Assembly: GCA_003645535.1 (NCBI GenBank)
Contig: QNFP01000010.1
Location: 1-39,968, forward strand
Source of the DNA: Gammaproteobacteria bacterium
Lineage (GTDB): Bacteria > Pseudomonadota > Gammaproteobacteria > Pseudomonadales > Porticoccaceae
DNA length: 39,968 nt
Direction of reading: 5' to 3'
Below, in pieces: positions 1 through 10,535 of the stretch (position 1 is its first letter; every line of letters starts with the position of its first letter). The translations under genes and the position numbers were made by a program. The notes below the pieces were generated by a model. That model had not been told where the DNA came from, did not search any database, and worked only from the letters and a program-made list of their open reading frames with translations.

Positions 1-783
1 ATCGACAAAGTGGCTGAGAAACAAATTGCCATCCGCATCAAAAGCCAGGTTATCAATACCGGGTCTTACTTTTGCAATCACAGTCTTCGCGCCAGTGTCT
101 GTATCTATTTTTACTACTTCGCCATTACCCGCCTGGGGTGAAACCAGCTCCCCACCCGGCGTAAACTTGGCGGCCGTCGGGTGAAACAAACCCTCAGTTA
201 CTTTTTCCAGCTCACCAGTTTCGAGGTCGGCACGCCAGATTTCCCCTTCCGGCACCAGCGGGAAATACAACTTACCATCGGGCCCACCCGCCAGGGCATT
301 AGGGCCGGACAGGTTGTCGGCGATCTGTCGAGGTGGCCGGTCATCGTGAGGATAAAGCTCAAATAATCGACCACCGGGACGATGCTCATCGATAAACAGC
401 CGGTCATTGAATACTGTCACGCCGTTAGCTGACGGTAAACCATCGGAGACAATGGTGACTTCGCCATTGGGCTTACGCATACTCACCTGCTCACTCATTA
501 CCTCGGTGGAATACATATTGCCCTGGGAGTCAAAAGCGACGTCATCGGGACCGGTAATCGGGCCGCCGTTGGGAGCAATCACTTCATGCTCACCCGTTGT
601 CGTATCGATGGCAGTCACCTGGCTACCCATAGCCTGCGCCACATAGAGTCGGCCATCGGTGCCAAATTGCATGCCATTAGCACCAAAAAGTGCGCTGGGT
701 GGCGTTACTTGAGTTAACTGCCAGCCTTTGGCTAATTGTGGGGTCACTGCCTGCTCGCCATGTATTGCTATAAACCTGTTCAT
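1..783 (-). CDS. SMP-30/gluconolactonase/LRE-like protein, 3' end truncated by the window edge
   Basis: Reverse-strand frame open from ATG at 783 to the window edge: MNRFIAIHGEQAVTPQLAKGWQLTQVTPPSALFGANGMQFGTDGRLYVAQAMGSQVTAID...GPDDVAFDSQGNMYSTE...NGVTVFNDRLFIDE...GPNALAGGPDGKLYFP; repeated beta-propeller blades (GPDDVAFDSQGNMY, GPNALAGGPDGKLYF). Not in the ORF track because it has no stop inside the window. Confidence 0.75.
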   Translation of the reverse strand, partial: MNRFIAIHGEQAVTPQLAKGWQLTQVTPPSALFGANGMQFGTDGRLYVAQAMGSQVTAIDTTTGEHEVIAPNGGPITGPDDVAFDSQGNMYSTEVMSEQVSMRKPNGEVTIVSDGLPSANGVTVFNDRLFIDEHRPGGRLFELYPHDDRPPRQIADNLSGPNALAGGPDGKLYFPLVPEGEIWRADLETGELEKVTEGLFHPTAAKFTPGGELVSPQAGNGEVVKIDTDTGAKTVIAKVRPGIDNLAFDADGNLFLSHFVD

Positions 784-1192
784 GATTATTCACCCTTAAT
801 TATTAGTTGCTCAATTGTGCACACACTGGCCTGACACCGCCATGAAAAATTTATGGGATACGAACGAGCATTATCGACGGAACAAGATGGAACAAAAAGC
901 GGGATGCACGCTGCGTAACGACAATCATCAAGCCATCAAAAGACCATAAACTGTTTGTCTACAAGCGAATTTATACAAAAAAAGGCATCTGTCAGGGGAC
1001 GGTGGTTCCTGCCGCTCTTCTCCAAAGCGATCGATCATAGACTGGTCGCAATGAAACCTGGAGCTGAAGCCCCTGGGTACGGTTTACAAAGACCTGAAAT
1101 AGAACATCGGCCGCCTGTGGGAGTGATTGAGACTCATGCCATCATCTAAGCGATCTATATACTTCGTGTTTTTGCCTTTTATTGAACATGGG

Positions 1193-1819
1193 TTATTGGA
1201 TATAGGCCTGTTTGTCGACAGGTTGTTTGTCGGCAGGTACTGCCAGCACTCCCAGACCAAGATTAATAATCTCACGCATAATGGCGGGTTCAGTTTTTAT
1301 TTTGCAGTGCATTCTGAGTCCGCTCGCCAGTGTCACAAGATAATCAGCTAGCTCGCCTGCCGTCTTATCCACTCTGATAAGCCCCAGTTTGCTCGCCTGT
1401 TCCAATCTCTTAATAAACAGTCTACGTAGCAAGCCCACTTGCTTCGAAGCTTTCTCGGCTAACTGCGGCCGTGTATGGCTTAACTCAGCGATGGTGTTAA
1501 AAGCCAGGCAACCCCGCTCGCGAATCTCAGCACCTTCATGTAAAGCAAAATCCTCCAGAAAACATCGAATCGCCTCAATCGGCTCGTCTTTGCCGGTTAA
1601 GTTCGATCGCATAATTACCGACTGATAGCGGCCATAGCCATCCATGACGTTTCGAAATAACCCTTCCTTATCACCAAAAGCTGCGTATAGACTGCCGCGA
1701 TTTAACTGCATGGCCTCCAATAGCTTTTCGATGGTGGTCGATTCATAGCCATCTCTCCAGAACAGATGTAGAGCAGCCTCCAGAACTTCGGTGCGATCAT
1801 ACTCGGGAAGGCGGGCCAT
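1193..1819 (-). CDS. TetR/AcrR family transcriptional regulator
   Basis: N-terminal HTH: RTEVLEAALHLFWRDGYESTTIEKLLEAMQLNRGSLYAAFGDKEGLF; 208 aa. Confidence 0.9.
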   Translation of the reverse strand: MARLPEYDRTEVLEAALHLFWRDGYESTTIEKLLEAMQLNRGSLYAAFGDKEGLFRNVMDGYGRYQSVIMRSNLTGKDEPIEAIRCFLEDFALHEGAEIRERGCLAFNTIAELSHTRPQLAEKASKQVGLLRRLFIKRLEQASKLGLIRVDKTAGELADYLVTLASGLRMHCKIKTEPAIMREIINLGLGVLAVPADKQPVDKQAYIQ

Positions 1820-1929
1820 ATTTGAATAGCTCTCTTAATAATTATGCCTCCTAATATACCATTTTTTAATAACCAGGGATAAACCATTAACAACTGAGCT
1901 TTCTGGTCAGCTATTCATGTGCAACCAGT

Positions 1930-2523
1930 TCACTTATAAAAAGCCTGGGAATTATCGGAGTGGTCAGTTATATCCCGTACGCCTTTGAGTTCTGGAATTC
2001 GCTCCAGCAGGGTTTTTTCGACGCCATCCTTAAGTGTGACGTCAGCCATGCCGCAACCCTGACAACCACCACCAAACTGCAACACGGCGATATCGCCGTC
2101 CATTTCTTCGAGGGTGACATTGCCGCCATGGGCGGCAAGTCCGGGATTAACTTCATCGTAAAGCACGTAGTTTATTTTGTCTTCCACTGGACTGTCATCG
2201 GCCACCTGTGGAAGGCGGGAATTAGGGGCTCGAATGCTCAATTGACCGCCGAGTTTATCGGCAGAAAAATCCACCTTGGCATCTTCCAGAAATTTCAAGC
2301 TACGTTTTTCAATATAGGCTGTGAACCCGTTCAGCGGTAATGCAATATCATCATCCTGTTCTTCACCAGGCTTGTTATAAGCGATACAGGTCTCGGCCTT
2401 AGGCGTGCCTGGGTCAGCAATAAACAGGCGTATGCCCATACCTTCGCATTCCTGCTTTACCAGTAATTCAGCAAGATACTTCTGCGCTGATTCAGTAATT
2501 TCGACGTCAGCCATAATTGCCAT
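1930..2523 (-). CDS. nfuA: Fe-S biogenesis protein NfuA
   Basis: N-terminal degenerate A-type domain plus C-terminal Nfu domain with CxxC motif ([38 protein letters not shown]). Confidence 0.93.
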   Translation of the reverse strand: MAIMADVEITESAQKYLAELLVKQECEGMGIRLFIADPGTPKAETCIAYNKPGEEQDDDIALPLNGFTAYIEKRSLKFLEDAKVDFSADKLGGQLSIRAPNSRLPQVADDSPVEDKINYVLYDEVNPGLAAHGGNVTLEEMDGDIAVLQFGGGCQGCGMADVTLKDGVEKTLLERIPELKGVRDITDHSDNSQAFYK

Positions 2524-2537
2524 ACCTCATAATTTCG

Positions 2538-2607
2538 GTACTACGGTTTAGGTACCTTGACTTAGGTACCCCAGGTCAGGTACCCAGATTTAAGTGCCCG
2601 AGTTTAG
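2538..2607. repeat. Five imperfect 14-bp tandem units (approx. GTACCnnGRTTTAG), immediately upstream of nfuA
   Basis: gtactacggtttag / gtaccttgacttag / gtaccccaggtcag / gtacccagatttaa / gtgcccgagtttag; constant 14-bp spacing. Confidence 0.8.
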
Positions 2608-2885
2608 ATCATCAGCAAAACCTATACCCGAGTAATTTAGTCATGTATTCTATCAGCGAAAAATGCGGCGCACAATAGCAAAGCATTGGTCGCGTCAGAG
2701 ATATGAGCAGAGCAGGTTTGTAGTACGCGATGGACACACAGATAATGTAATATGTCATTCACGCACACCGGTATTGGCGACAGTTATTTCTGGTCGTGGC
2801 TCGGAAGATTTATGATCAGAGGCTCGCTAACAGTAAAGTATGTCCTCTCCAGTAATGTTCTACACAGACATCAAACTATAAAAAT

Positions 2886-5800
2886 ATGCGCATAGGGAAA
2901 AAGACCTTAGTTCTATTTTTGACGGCAGGACTATCCGTGACTTCGAGTATTGCTGCCGAGCAAGTGACGGAACTCAGTCAGCAACTAATAGAAAAGAAGA
3001 TCAGCACATTACAGTCAGACGGCGTCAGCGACGACGATGAAGCGCTGAGCGGCTACCGAAAGGCAGGGGCCTGGCTGAGTAAAGCAGCTACTCATAAAAA
3101 CAATGAAATAAGTTATGTCACGGCTTTAACTAACGGGCCAATACGCGAAGCTGAGACCGTAGCACGCATGGAAACTGCGGAACAACAGGTACTTCCCAGC
3201 GACGACGATTATAAAGAGCTGTCCTATCAGGAACTCAAAGCACTACTAGTTATCAAAAAAAGCGCACTTGCTGAAGCTACCAGTGCGCGGGAAAATATCG
3301 AGAAACAGCTAGCCGCTCGAGAAACAAATGCCCGGCAAATACGTGACCGCCTGACAGCGATTAACCTGCGTGTGAGTGAATTGCCGGACTCAATGGGAAT
3401 AATCGACCCCATGGCCCCTCCCACTCCGCTCGAAGCCCAGCAGTGGGAAACTGCGAGTGAGCTTCATGCACTTAGTGCCGAACGGCGTGAACTGGAAGCC
3501 AGATTAAGTAGCCAGTCTGTACGCTACAGTAATTATCGCGTGGAGCGGGAAGAGTTAACACAGCGTGTTGATCGAAGGTCGCAAACGATTCGGGTACTAG
3601 AAGAAGTACTAGCCAGGAGTGAGCTGTCTGGGGTGAATCTAGACGATATAGCCATCGATTCGGATGATCCTGCCTTTCCAATTGCGCAAAAGTTAGTAGC
3701 AAGCGGTATCCACTTAAAAGAACAGACCGTGGAATTGGCTGATCAACTTAAAACTACTCTGGCCCAACGCGATGAAGTAAATCGCCGTAGTCGATTGCTT
3801 AATGAGCGTTTTACCACCGCGCGCCGAATCGTTGATTTCGCAAGTGATAGTCAGATCCTGGGCAACATTCTACTGGTATATTGGCATGAGATTCCCACAT
3901 TTGAAATGGCGGATATGACTGGCGAGCTTTCACGCACAACCAGCGATACAGTGATTAATCGCATTGGGCACGAGAAAGACCGATTGGCATTGGTGAATGC
4001 CCCCATGTTTGTAGCACGCCAGATCGATCAGGCTGATATTGATCCCAGCCTGGTTACGGAAGATGTCCGAGATATACTGGTTGACCTGACTCGTTCGATC
4101 CGCGATCGACTATCAAAAACAATTACAATGGAATCTGCATTCATAGAGGCATCTCGAGGGCTCGACACCGGTTATCGACGCCTGACACAGCTTATCGACG
4201 AATACAGAACATTTCTCGGTGGCCTGATTCTTTGGGTGCCTAGTCGCCCTTCTGTATTAGATCTTAGTTTTCGCGGGTTGCCGGACGAGATAGCACAGTT
4301 AACGCAAACACTCAAAGATCTGCGGGCAGGTGCGGCGAGACCGGTGGTCTGTGTTATATGGTTTCTATGTGCGCTAGGCCTTTTACTTTTAACTCGACGC
4401 ATAAAAAGCACCCGAACAGCTCTCAACAAGAAGATCACACGGCTACGTGATGACTCGATACACTACACCGTAGGCGCGTTGATGCTCAGCGCACTCAGGG
4501 CCTTACCACTGCCTTTATTACTGATGGCATTTAGCGCACTGTTTTCCAGAGCAGCGACACCCTTTGCTGGCGCTTTATCCAACACATTCGAAAGCCTGGT
4601 TGCTGTTAGCTTTGCACTTGTATTTATCCGGGTTGTCTGCGAAAAATCAGGTGTTGCCCGGGTTCATTTCCAGTGGACCGAAGCAGCATGCGACCGCATG
4701 GAAAATCAAATGGGCTGGCTCATCCGTTGGTGTTTGCCGACGGTGGGGCTAACGTTGATAGTGCTGCAGATAGAGGCTATAGACGCAACCTTAGGCAGGT
4801 TAATGTTGTTGCTGATATTCGCATTTGTGAGTGTTCGCGAGATCCGGGAGTTACGGCGGCCAGTAAAGCCAGACCAGCAGAGTGTGATGATAGTAGAGCC
4901 GCGACGCGTACGATGGATAGCGCTGTTTGCCATGGGTATGCTATTTCTGGCGATTGCCGATGGGCACATCTATTCTGTTGGTCTTGTCGTTCAAAGTGGT
5001 GTCGATACGTTATGGGTAATAATTATTTTCGACCTCCTTTATGCATTACTCATGCGCTGGCTCAATATCGCACGTCGCCGCTTGCACCTGAAAGAACTGC
5101 TAGCGTCGCGGAAAGAATCGGAGGGCAGTGATAGCGGGCTCGATGATGATCAGCTTGATCTTGGCGAGCTCAGCGCCACTACATCACAGTTGGTGAAAGT
5201 GGGCATAGCTGCGGCAGGCATTGTGACTCTGGTGTACATTTGGTCACCCCTGTTACCTATGTTAGATGTACTGGAAAAAGTGACACTGTGGACAACGTCA
5301 AGTCTCGTTGATGGAGAACCAGTGATTTCACCGATCACATTGGAAACCCTGGTTATCGTATTATTTCTGGGACTTGTGACATTCTATGGAGCTCGTACTT
5401 TACCCGCGCTAGTGGAACTAGTGATGCGCAGTCGGGCAGGCATAACTACAGGCACTTATTACACTGCCAGTACTTTATTGAGTTACCTGATAATCAGCAG
5501 CGGGACGATTGCAGTAGCCTCTACGCTCGGTCTGAACTGGTCGCAGTTACAGTGGTTGGTGGCCGCGTTAGGTGTTGGCATCGGCTTTGGTTTGCAGGAA
5601 ATCGTCGCCAATTTTTTTAGCGGCCTGATTATCCTGTTTGAGCGTCCGATCCGGGTTGGCGATGTTGTTACGGTTGGCGAAAGCGAAGGGGTCGTGACGC
5701 GAATACGAATCAGGGCAACAACCATAAGGGACTGGGATGGAAAGGAACTGCTAGTGCCGAATAAAGAATTTATCACTGGGCGCTTGCTTAACTGGACGCT

Positions 5801-6167
5801 GTCGGATTCGACCACACGTATCGTCGTTAATGTGGGCATTGCCTACGGCAGTAATGTCGAACAGGCGCTGACGATATTAAATGAAGTTGTTGTTGACCAC
5901 GCCGATGTACTCGACGAACCACCACCAATGATCATTTTCAACGAATTCGGTGACAATGCGCTGCAACTTTCTGCACGTTGTTTTGTCCGTTCTTTCGATG
6001 ATCGCTGGCCTGTCCTCACCGCTCTTCATCGAATGATTTATGCACGCTTCGAAGAGGCAGGGATCGTTATCTCATTTCCACAGCATGATGTGCATTTCGA
6101 TTCAGAAAAACCGATTCGGATTGCTATAGAAGACGGGCAAGCAGCCCCTGGCCAGGGGCTTATCTGA
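2886..6167 (+). CDS. Large MscS-family mechanosensitive channel (MscK/KefA-like) with long periplasmic N-terminus
   Basis: 1093 aa; N-terminal signal-like sequence, coiled-coil region, multiple TM helices, C-terminal MscS core (LGVGIGFGLQEIVANFFSGLIILFERPIRVGDVVTVGESEGVVTRIRIRATTIRDWDGKELLVPNKEFI). Confidence 0.92.
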   Translation: MRIGKKTLVLFLTAGLSVTSSIAAEQVTELSQQLIEKKISTLQSDGVSDDDEALSGYRKAGAWLSKAATHKNNEISYVTALTNGPIREAETVARMETAEQQVLPSDDDYKELSYQELKALLVIKKSALAEATSARENIEKQLAARETNARQIRDRLTAINLRVSELPDSMGIIDPMAPPTPLEAQQWETASELHALSAERRELEARLSSQSVRYSNYRVEREELTQRVDRRSQTIRVLEEVLARSELSGVNLDDIAIDSDDPAFPIAQKLVASGIHLKEQTVELADQLKTTLAQRDEVNRRSRLLNERFTTARRIVDFASDSQILGNILLVYWHEIPTFEMADMTGELSRTTSDTVINRIGHEKDRLALVNAPMFVARQIDQADIDPSLVTEDVRDILVDLTRSIRDRLSKTITMESAFIEASRGLDTGYRRLTQLIDEYRTFLGGLILWVPSRPSVLDLSFRGLPDEIAQLTQTLKDLRAGAARPVVCVIWFLCALGLLLLTRRIKSTRTALNKKITRLRDDSIHYTVGALMLSALRALPLPLLLMAFSALFSRAATPFAGALSNTFESLVAVSFALVFIRVVCEKSGVARVHFQWTEAACDRMENQMGWLIRWCLPTVGLTLIVLQIEAIDATLGRLMLLLIFAFVSVREIRELRRPVKPDQQSVMIVEPRRVRWIALFAMGMLFLAIADGHIYSVGLVVQSGVDTLWVIIIFDLLYALLMRWLNIARRRLHLKELLASRKESEGSDSGLDDDQLDLGELSATTSQLVKVGIAAAGIVTLVYIWSPLLPMLDVLEKVTLWTTSSLVDGEPVISPITLETLVIVLFLGLVTFYGARTLPALVELVMRSRAGITTGTYYTASTLLSYLIISSGTIAVASTLGLNWSQLQWLVAALGVGIGFGLQEIVANFFSGLIILFERPIRVGDVVTVGESEGVVTRIRIRATTIRDWDGKELLVPNKEFITGRLLNWTLSDSTTRIVVNVGIAYGSNVEQALTILNEVVVDHADVLDEPPPMIIFNEFGDNALQLSARCFVRSFDDRWPVLTALHRMIYARFEEAGIVISFPQHDVHFDSEKPIRIAIEDGQAAPGQGLI

Positions 6168-6335
6168 ACAGTTGATAAACCTGGACCTGTTAGCACCACG
6201 TTTACAGCTTCAGAGGTGACAGATGCCGCGGCTTTAGAAGCTGCTGACTTCAAACAATTCCTGCAAGCCACAGGCGGTACCATTTGTTAAACTACGCGCC
6301 CTTTTAAATTTGCGCCAGGCTTCGGATACATAACG

Positions 6336-9300
6336 TTGAATAATCGCCAGCAAAGAATCTCCGCTCTACATCGGGCCACCTCGGACAGGATTTTATTCCT
6401 GGACGGTGCCATGGGCACTGTTATTCAACAATATAAACTCAGCGAAGCCGATTATCGCGGTGATCGGCTGGCGAACATTGAGCAGGATCAGGCGGGCAAT
6501 AACGATATATTGACGTTGACCCAGACAGATATTATTCGCGATATCCACCTTGCTTATTTGAAGGCCGGGGCCGATATCATCGAAACTAATACTTTCAATG
6601 CGACGGTTATTTCCCAGGCTGATTTCTCTACCGAGGATCTGGTTTACGAACTCAATTTTGCTGGTGCGCAGGTTGCGCGAGAAGCTGCTGATGAAATCAG
6701 TCGAGCTACTCCTGATAAATTACGTTGGGTAGCAGGTGTTGTTGGGCCGACCAGCCGAACGGCGTCAATCTCATCAGATGTAAACGATCCGGGGGCGCGC
6801 AACACCAGTTTCGGCGAGCTCGCCGACAACTACCGCCTGGCCACCCGCGCTTTGATCGAGGGTGGAGCAGATATCATTTTGATCGAAACTATATTCGATA
6901 CGCTCAATGCCAAAGCTGCTGTCTTTGCTGTGCAGGATGTCTTTACGGAACTCGGTTTAGAGCTGCCGATAATGATTTCTGGAACGATTACCGACGCCAG
7001 TGGCCGCACCCTGTCGGGACAAACACCCGAGGCATTCTGGAACAGCCTGGCTCATGCCCGCCCTTTTTCTATCGGCTTTAACTGTGCACTGGGTGCTCGC
7101 CAATTGCGCCCCCATATCGAAGAATTGGCGAAAGTTTGTCCGCTACCGGTAAGTGCCCATCCCAATGCGGGACTCCCCAATGAATTTGGCGAATATGATG
7201 AACAGCCACATGAAACAGCTGAAATCATCGCTGAGTTTGCCCGGGACCAGCTGGTCAATATTGTTGGTGGTTGTTGTGGCACAACGCCGGAGCATATCGA
7301 AGCTATTTGCGCGGCTGTCGGCAAATTTAAACCACGCTCATTACCGGATATCGCTCCGGCGTGCCGGCTTGCGGGGCTAGAACCTTTTAATATCACCAGC
7401 GACTCGCTATTCGTGAATATAGGCGAGCGGTGTAATGTCACCGGCTCGGCACGTTTTAAACGACTAATACTTGAGGACGATTACGACACGGCATTGAGCG
7501 TTGCGCGGGATCAGGTCGAAAGCGGCGCGCAGATTATCGACGTTAATGTTGACGAAGGTATGCTGGACGGCGAGGTGGCAATGACTACCTTCCTTAAACT
7601 GGTGGCGTCGGAACCCGATATTTCCAGAATCCCATTGATGGTCGATTCCTCCAGGTGGAGCGTTATAGAAAAGGGTCTGCAGTGTATCCAGGGTAAACCC
7701 ATCGTCAATTCCATCAGCCTGAAAGAAGGAGAGGAAGTTTTTTTGGCGCAGGCCAGGCTTTGTCTTCGCTATGGTGCTGCCGTTGTGGTAATGGCCTTTG
7801 ATACCGACGGACAGGCAGATAATTTGCAGCGTCGCATCGACATCTGTCAACGCAGTTACCAGTTGCTGGTCAATAAGGTGGGTTTTGCAACCGAAGATAT
7901 TATTTTTGATCCCAATGTTTTTGCCGTCGCGACCGGCATCGAAGAACACAATAATTATGCCGTGGACTTCATAGAGGCGACCGCCTGGATTAACGCGCAA
8001 TTGCCGGGCGCACTGATTTCCGGTGGTATCAGTAACGTGTCATTTTCGTTTCGCGGTAACAATGCGGTACGGGAGGCCATTCATTCGGTGTTTTTATACC
8101 ATGCTATTCGCTCAGGGCTTAGCATGGGTATCGTTAATGCTGGTCAGCTTGCTGTTTACGATAATCTGCCGGATTCACTGCGTGAAGCGGTCGAGGCAGT
8201 TATCCTCAATAAATCTTCAGAGGCTACCGAAAATTTGCTCGAAATTGCCGAACAATATCGTGGAGATGGCGGAACGCAAACCAAAAAGGAAGATCTACAA
8301 TGGCGACAATGGCCGGTTGCGAAGCGCCTTGAACACGCGCTGGTAAAGGGTATAACCACTTACATAGAAGAGGATAGTGAAGCAGCACGACAGGAAGCAG
8401 AGCGTCCACTGCATGTTATCGAAGGGCCGCTGATGGATGGCATGAATGTCGTTGGCGACCTGTTTGGCGAGGGCAAGATGTTCTTGCCTCAGGTGGTCAA
8501 GTCAGCCCGTGTTATGAAGCAGGCAGTAGCCTACCTGCAACCTTATGTCGAAGCAGAAAAGCAGGATGGTGCCCGCAGCAGTAACGGTAAAATCCTGATG
8601 GCGACTGTTAAAGGCGATGTACACGACATTGGTAAAAATATCGTCGGTGTGGTGCTGCAGTGTAATAACTTTGAGGTCATCGACCTCGGCGTCATGGTGC
8701 CCAGCGAGCGGATACTGGAAACGGCCAGGCAGGAAAATGTCGATATTATTGGTCTGTCCGGCCTTATTACACCGTCGCTGGACGAAATGGTTCATGTTGC
8801 CGGGGAGATGGAGCGTCAGGGTTTTAATTTACCTTTGCTGATTGGTGGTGCGACTACTTCGAAAGCACATACCGCTGTAAAAATTGATCCTCAATATCAT
8901 CGCGCACAGGCAATTTACGTGGCTGACGCTTCGCGCGCTGTGGGCGTGGCCAGTAAGCTGATTAACCAGGACTCACGCAAGGATTACTACGCTGACATCA
9001 GCGCTGAATATGAAAAAGTGCGTGAGCGCCGAGCGAAGCGCCAACCTCGCGATAAAGTCGTGTCCTATGAACAGGCTATGGATCAGGGCCTGGCAATTGA
9101 CTGGTCGAATTATACGCCGCATCAGCCTCGGCAGTTGGGTGTTCAGGTCTTTTACGACTACCCGATGGCCGAACTGGTCGCCACCATTGACTGGACGCCC
9201 TTTTTTATTACCTGGAATCTGATCGGCAAATATCCAAAAATCCTGGATGATGAAGTGATCGGAGAGGCGGCACGAAATCTCTTTGACGATGCGCAGGTTA

Positions 9301-10085
9301 TGCTCAGGGATCTTGTAGAAAATAAACGCCTGCAAGCCAATGGTGTCATAGGCCTATGGCCGGCTAACTGCGTTAACCATGATGACATTGAAGTTTACTC
9401 TGACGATTCACGCAGCAAAGTTATTGCTACGCTACATCACCTTCGCCAACAACTCAGAAAATCGAGCGAATCAGACGCGCTGCTGTCATTGGCCGATTTT
9501 ATAATGCCCAAAGAGCTTAATAAAATTGATTATATTGGCGGCTTTGCGGTAACCACTGGTATCCGGGCGGATGAACTCGCTGCAGAATATGAAGCCAGGG
9601 GCGATGATTACAATGCGATCATGGTCAAAGCCCTCGCTGACCGGTTGGCAGAATCGTTTGCCGAACACATGCACCATAAAGTTCGCACCGAACTATGGGC
9701 ATATGCTGTCGACGAAACATTGAATAATGAAGAACTCATTAAGGAAAAATATCAGGGTATTCGCCCGGCACCAGGGTACCCTGCCTGTCCTGATCATACT
9801 GAGAAAACAGCACTTTTTGAGTTGTTAAATGCTGAAAAAAATACCGGTATTAAGTTAACTGAAAACCACGCAATGCACCCTGCTGCATCAATCAGCGGCT
9901 GGTATTTTAGCCATCCAGAGTCGCGTTATTTCAATGTGGGCAAAATTTATCCTGATCAGGTAGCCAGCCTTGCGCAACGTAAAGGTATTGCGGCATCCCA
10001 GGTTGAGCGCGAATTGAACGCCATACTCGCCTACCAACCTGGATCAGACAACGATAAAAAAACAGTGGGAAATATAGATAATTAG
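6336..10085 (+). CDS. metH: Cobalamin-dependent methionine synthase
   Basis: 1249 aa with Hcy-binding ([23 protein letters not shown]), pterin-binding ([18 protein letters not shown]), B12-binding ([30 protein letters not shown]) and activation ([12 protein letters not shown]) modules. Annotated start is TTG. Confidence 0.97.
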   Translation: MNNRQQRISALHRATSDRILFLDGAMGTVIQQYKLSEADYRGDRLANIEQDQAGNNDILTLTQTDIIRDIHLAYLKAGADIIETNTFNATVISQADFSTEDLVYELNFAGAQVAREAADEISRATPDKLRWVAGVVGPTSRTASISSDVNDPGARNTSFGELADNYRLATRALIEGGADIILIETIFDTLNAKAAVFAVQDVFTELGLELPIMISGTITDASGRTLSGQTPEAFWNSLAHARPFSIGFNCALGARQLRPHIEELAKVCPLPVSAHPNAGLPNEFGEYDEQPHETAEIIAEFARDQLVNIVGGCCGTTPEHIEAICAAVGKFKPRSLPDIAPACRLAGLEPFNITSDSLFVNIGERCNVTGSARFKRLILEDDYDTALSVARDQVESGAQIIDVNVDEGMLDGEVAMTTFLKLVASEPDISRIPLMVDSSRWSVIEKGLQCIQGKPIVNSISLKEGEEVFLAQARLCLRYGAAVVVMAFDTDGQADNLQRRIDICQRSYQLLVNKVGFATEDIIFDPNVFAVATGIEEHNNYAVDFIEATAWINAQLPGALISGGISNVSFSFRGNNAVREAIHSVFLYHAIRSGLSMGIVNAGQLAVYDNLPDSLREAVEAVILNKSSEATENLLEIAEQYRGDGGTQTKKEDLQWRQWPVAKRLEHALVKGITTYIEEDSEAARQEAERPLHVIEGPLMDGMNVVGDLFGEGKMFLPQVVKSARVMKQAVAYLQPYVEAEKQDGARSSNGKILMATVKGDVHDIGKNIVGVVLQCNNFEVIDLGVMVPSERILETARQENVDIIGLSGLITPSLDEMVHVAGEMERQGFNLPLLIGGATTSKAHTAVKIDPQYHRAQAIYVADASRAVGVASKLINQDSRKDYYADISAEYEKVRERRAKRQPRDKVVSYEQAMDQGLAIDWSNYTPHQPRQLGVQVFYDYPMAELVATIDWTPFFITWNLIGKYPKILDDEVIGEAARNLFDDAQVMLRDLVENKRLQANGVIGLWPANCVNHDDIEVYSDDSRSKVIATLHHLRQQLRKSSESDALLSLADFIMPKELNKIDYIGGFAVTTGIRADELAAEYEARGDDYNAIMVKALADRLAESFAEHMHHKVRTELWAYAVDETLNNEELIKEKYQGIRPAPGYPACPDHTEKTALFELLNAEKNTGIKLTENHAMHPAASISGWYFSHPESRYFNVGKIYPDQVASLAQRKGIAASQVERELNAILAYQPGSDNDKKTVGNIDN

Positions 10086-10133
10086 CCTATGCGCTGCTAA
10101 TAAATATTAGCTCGGCCCAGGGGATATAATGTC

Positions 10134-10156
10134 AAAAAAGGCAGCGCCGGCTGCCC
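10134..10156 (-). terminator. Rho-independent terminator for the 37-aa minus-strand ORF
   Basis: On the minus strand: GGCAGCCGGCGCTGCC hairpin followed by TTTTTTGAC, just downstream of the 10179..10292 ORF. Confidence 0.75.
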
Positions 10157-10178
10157 TCCAGATATAGCGTTAATTAAA

Positions 10179-10292
10179 CTACATGCGGCTTAACCAGACC
10201 ACTACGCTTGTAATTACCACCGCTATCAATGCCAGCGCTGCCATCGCGTCAGCAAAACCGTCTTCATCTCTACCGGTATTATCTTCACTCAT
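10179..10292 (-). CDS. 37-aa predicted single-pass membrane protein of unknown function
   Basis: MSEDNTGRDEDGFADAMAALALIAVVITSVVVWLSRM*; SD-like AGGAGGAAG 6 nt before ATG (cgtaggaggaagtgcagtATG); followed by an intrinsic terminator. Below the ORF-track length cutoff. Confidence 0.7.
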   Translation of the reverse strand: MSEDNTGRDEDGFADAMAALALIAVVITSVVVWLSRM

Positions 10293-10535
10293 ACTGCACT
10301 TCCTCCTACGTTTGCCCATTTAAAAGCCGCGCATTCTATCAATATGTCTTTCAGGTGTCTGCCCTTATTACCATTTCCAACGACATTATAAATAAACAGT
10401 TTTTTACCTATATGGCTGACAAGGATATTATGCCGCATCGGCAGGGCACGGTGAAAAAGCACAATCTTGTGTGCGGCTGAGCAAATTTTGGCCAGGCAAT
10501 CCGTCTGGTTAATTTAAGTAGGTAAGCCAGACTTT

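Noticed and set aside
955-1149. 64-aa ORF and similar short ORFs between the SMP-30-like and TetR genes
   Set aside because: Short, no RBS or domain; not reported as genes.
1960-2340. 126-aa plus-strand ORF antisense to nfuA
   Set aside because: Shadow of the nfuA reading frame with no independent support.
6165-6167. Selenocysteine at the mscK UGA
   Set aside because: MscS-family channels are not known selenoproteins and no convincing bSECIS hairpin follows; simple stop or nonsense mutation is more likely.
6168-6335. Cobalamin or SAM riboswitch upstream of metH
   Set aside because: No B12-box or SAM-I core sequence recognised and the region is short; a covariance scan would be needed to be certain.
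7464-8000. 178-aa minus-strand ORF antisense to metH
   Set aside because: Lies within the strongly conserved metH CDS; no RBS or family similarity recognised.
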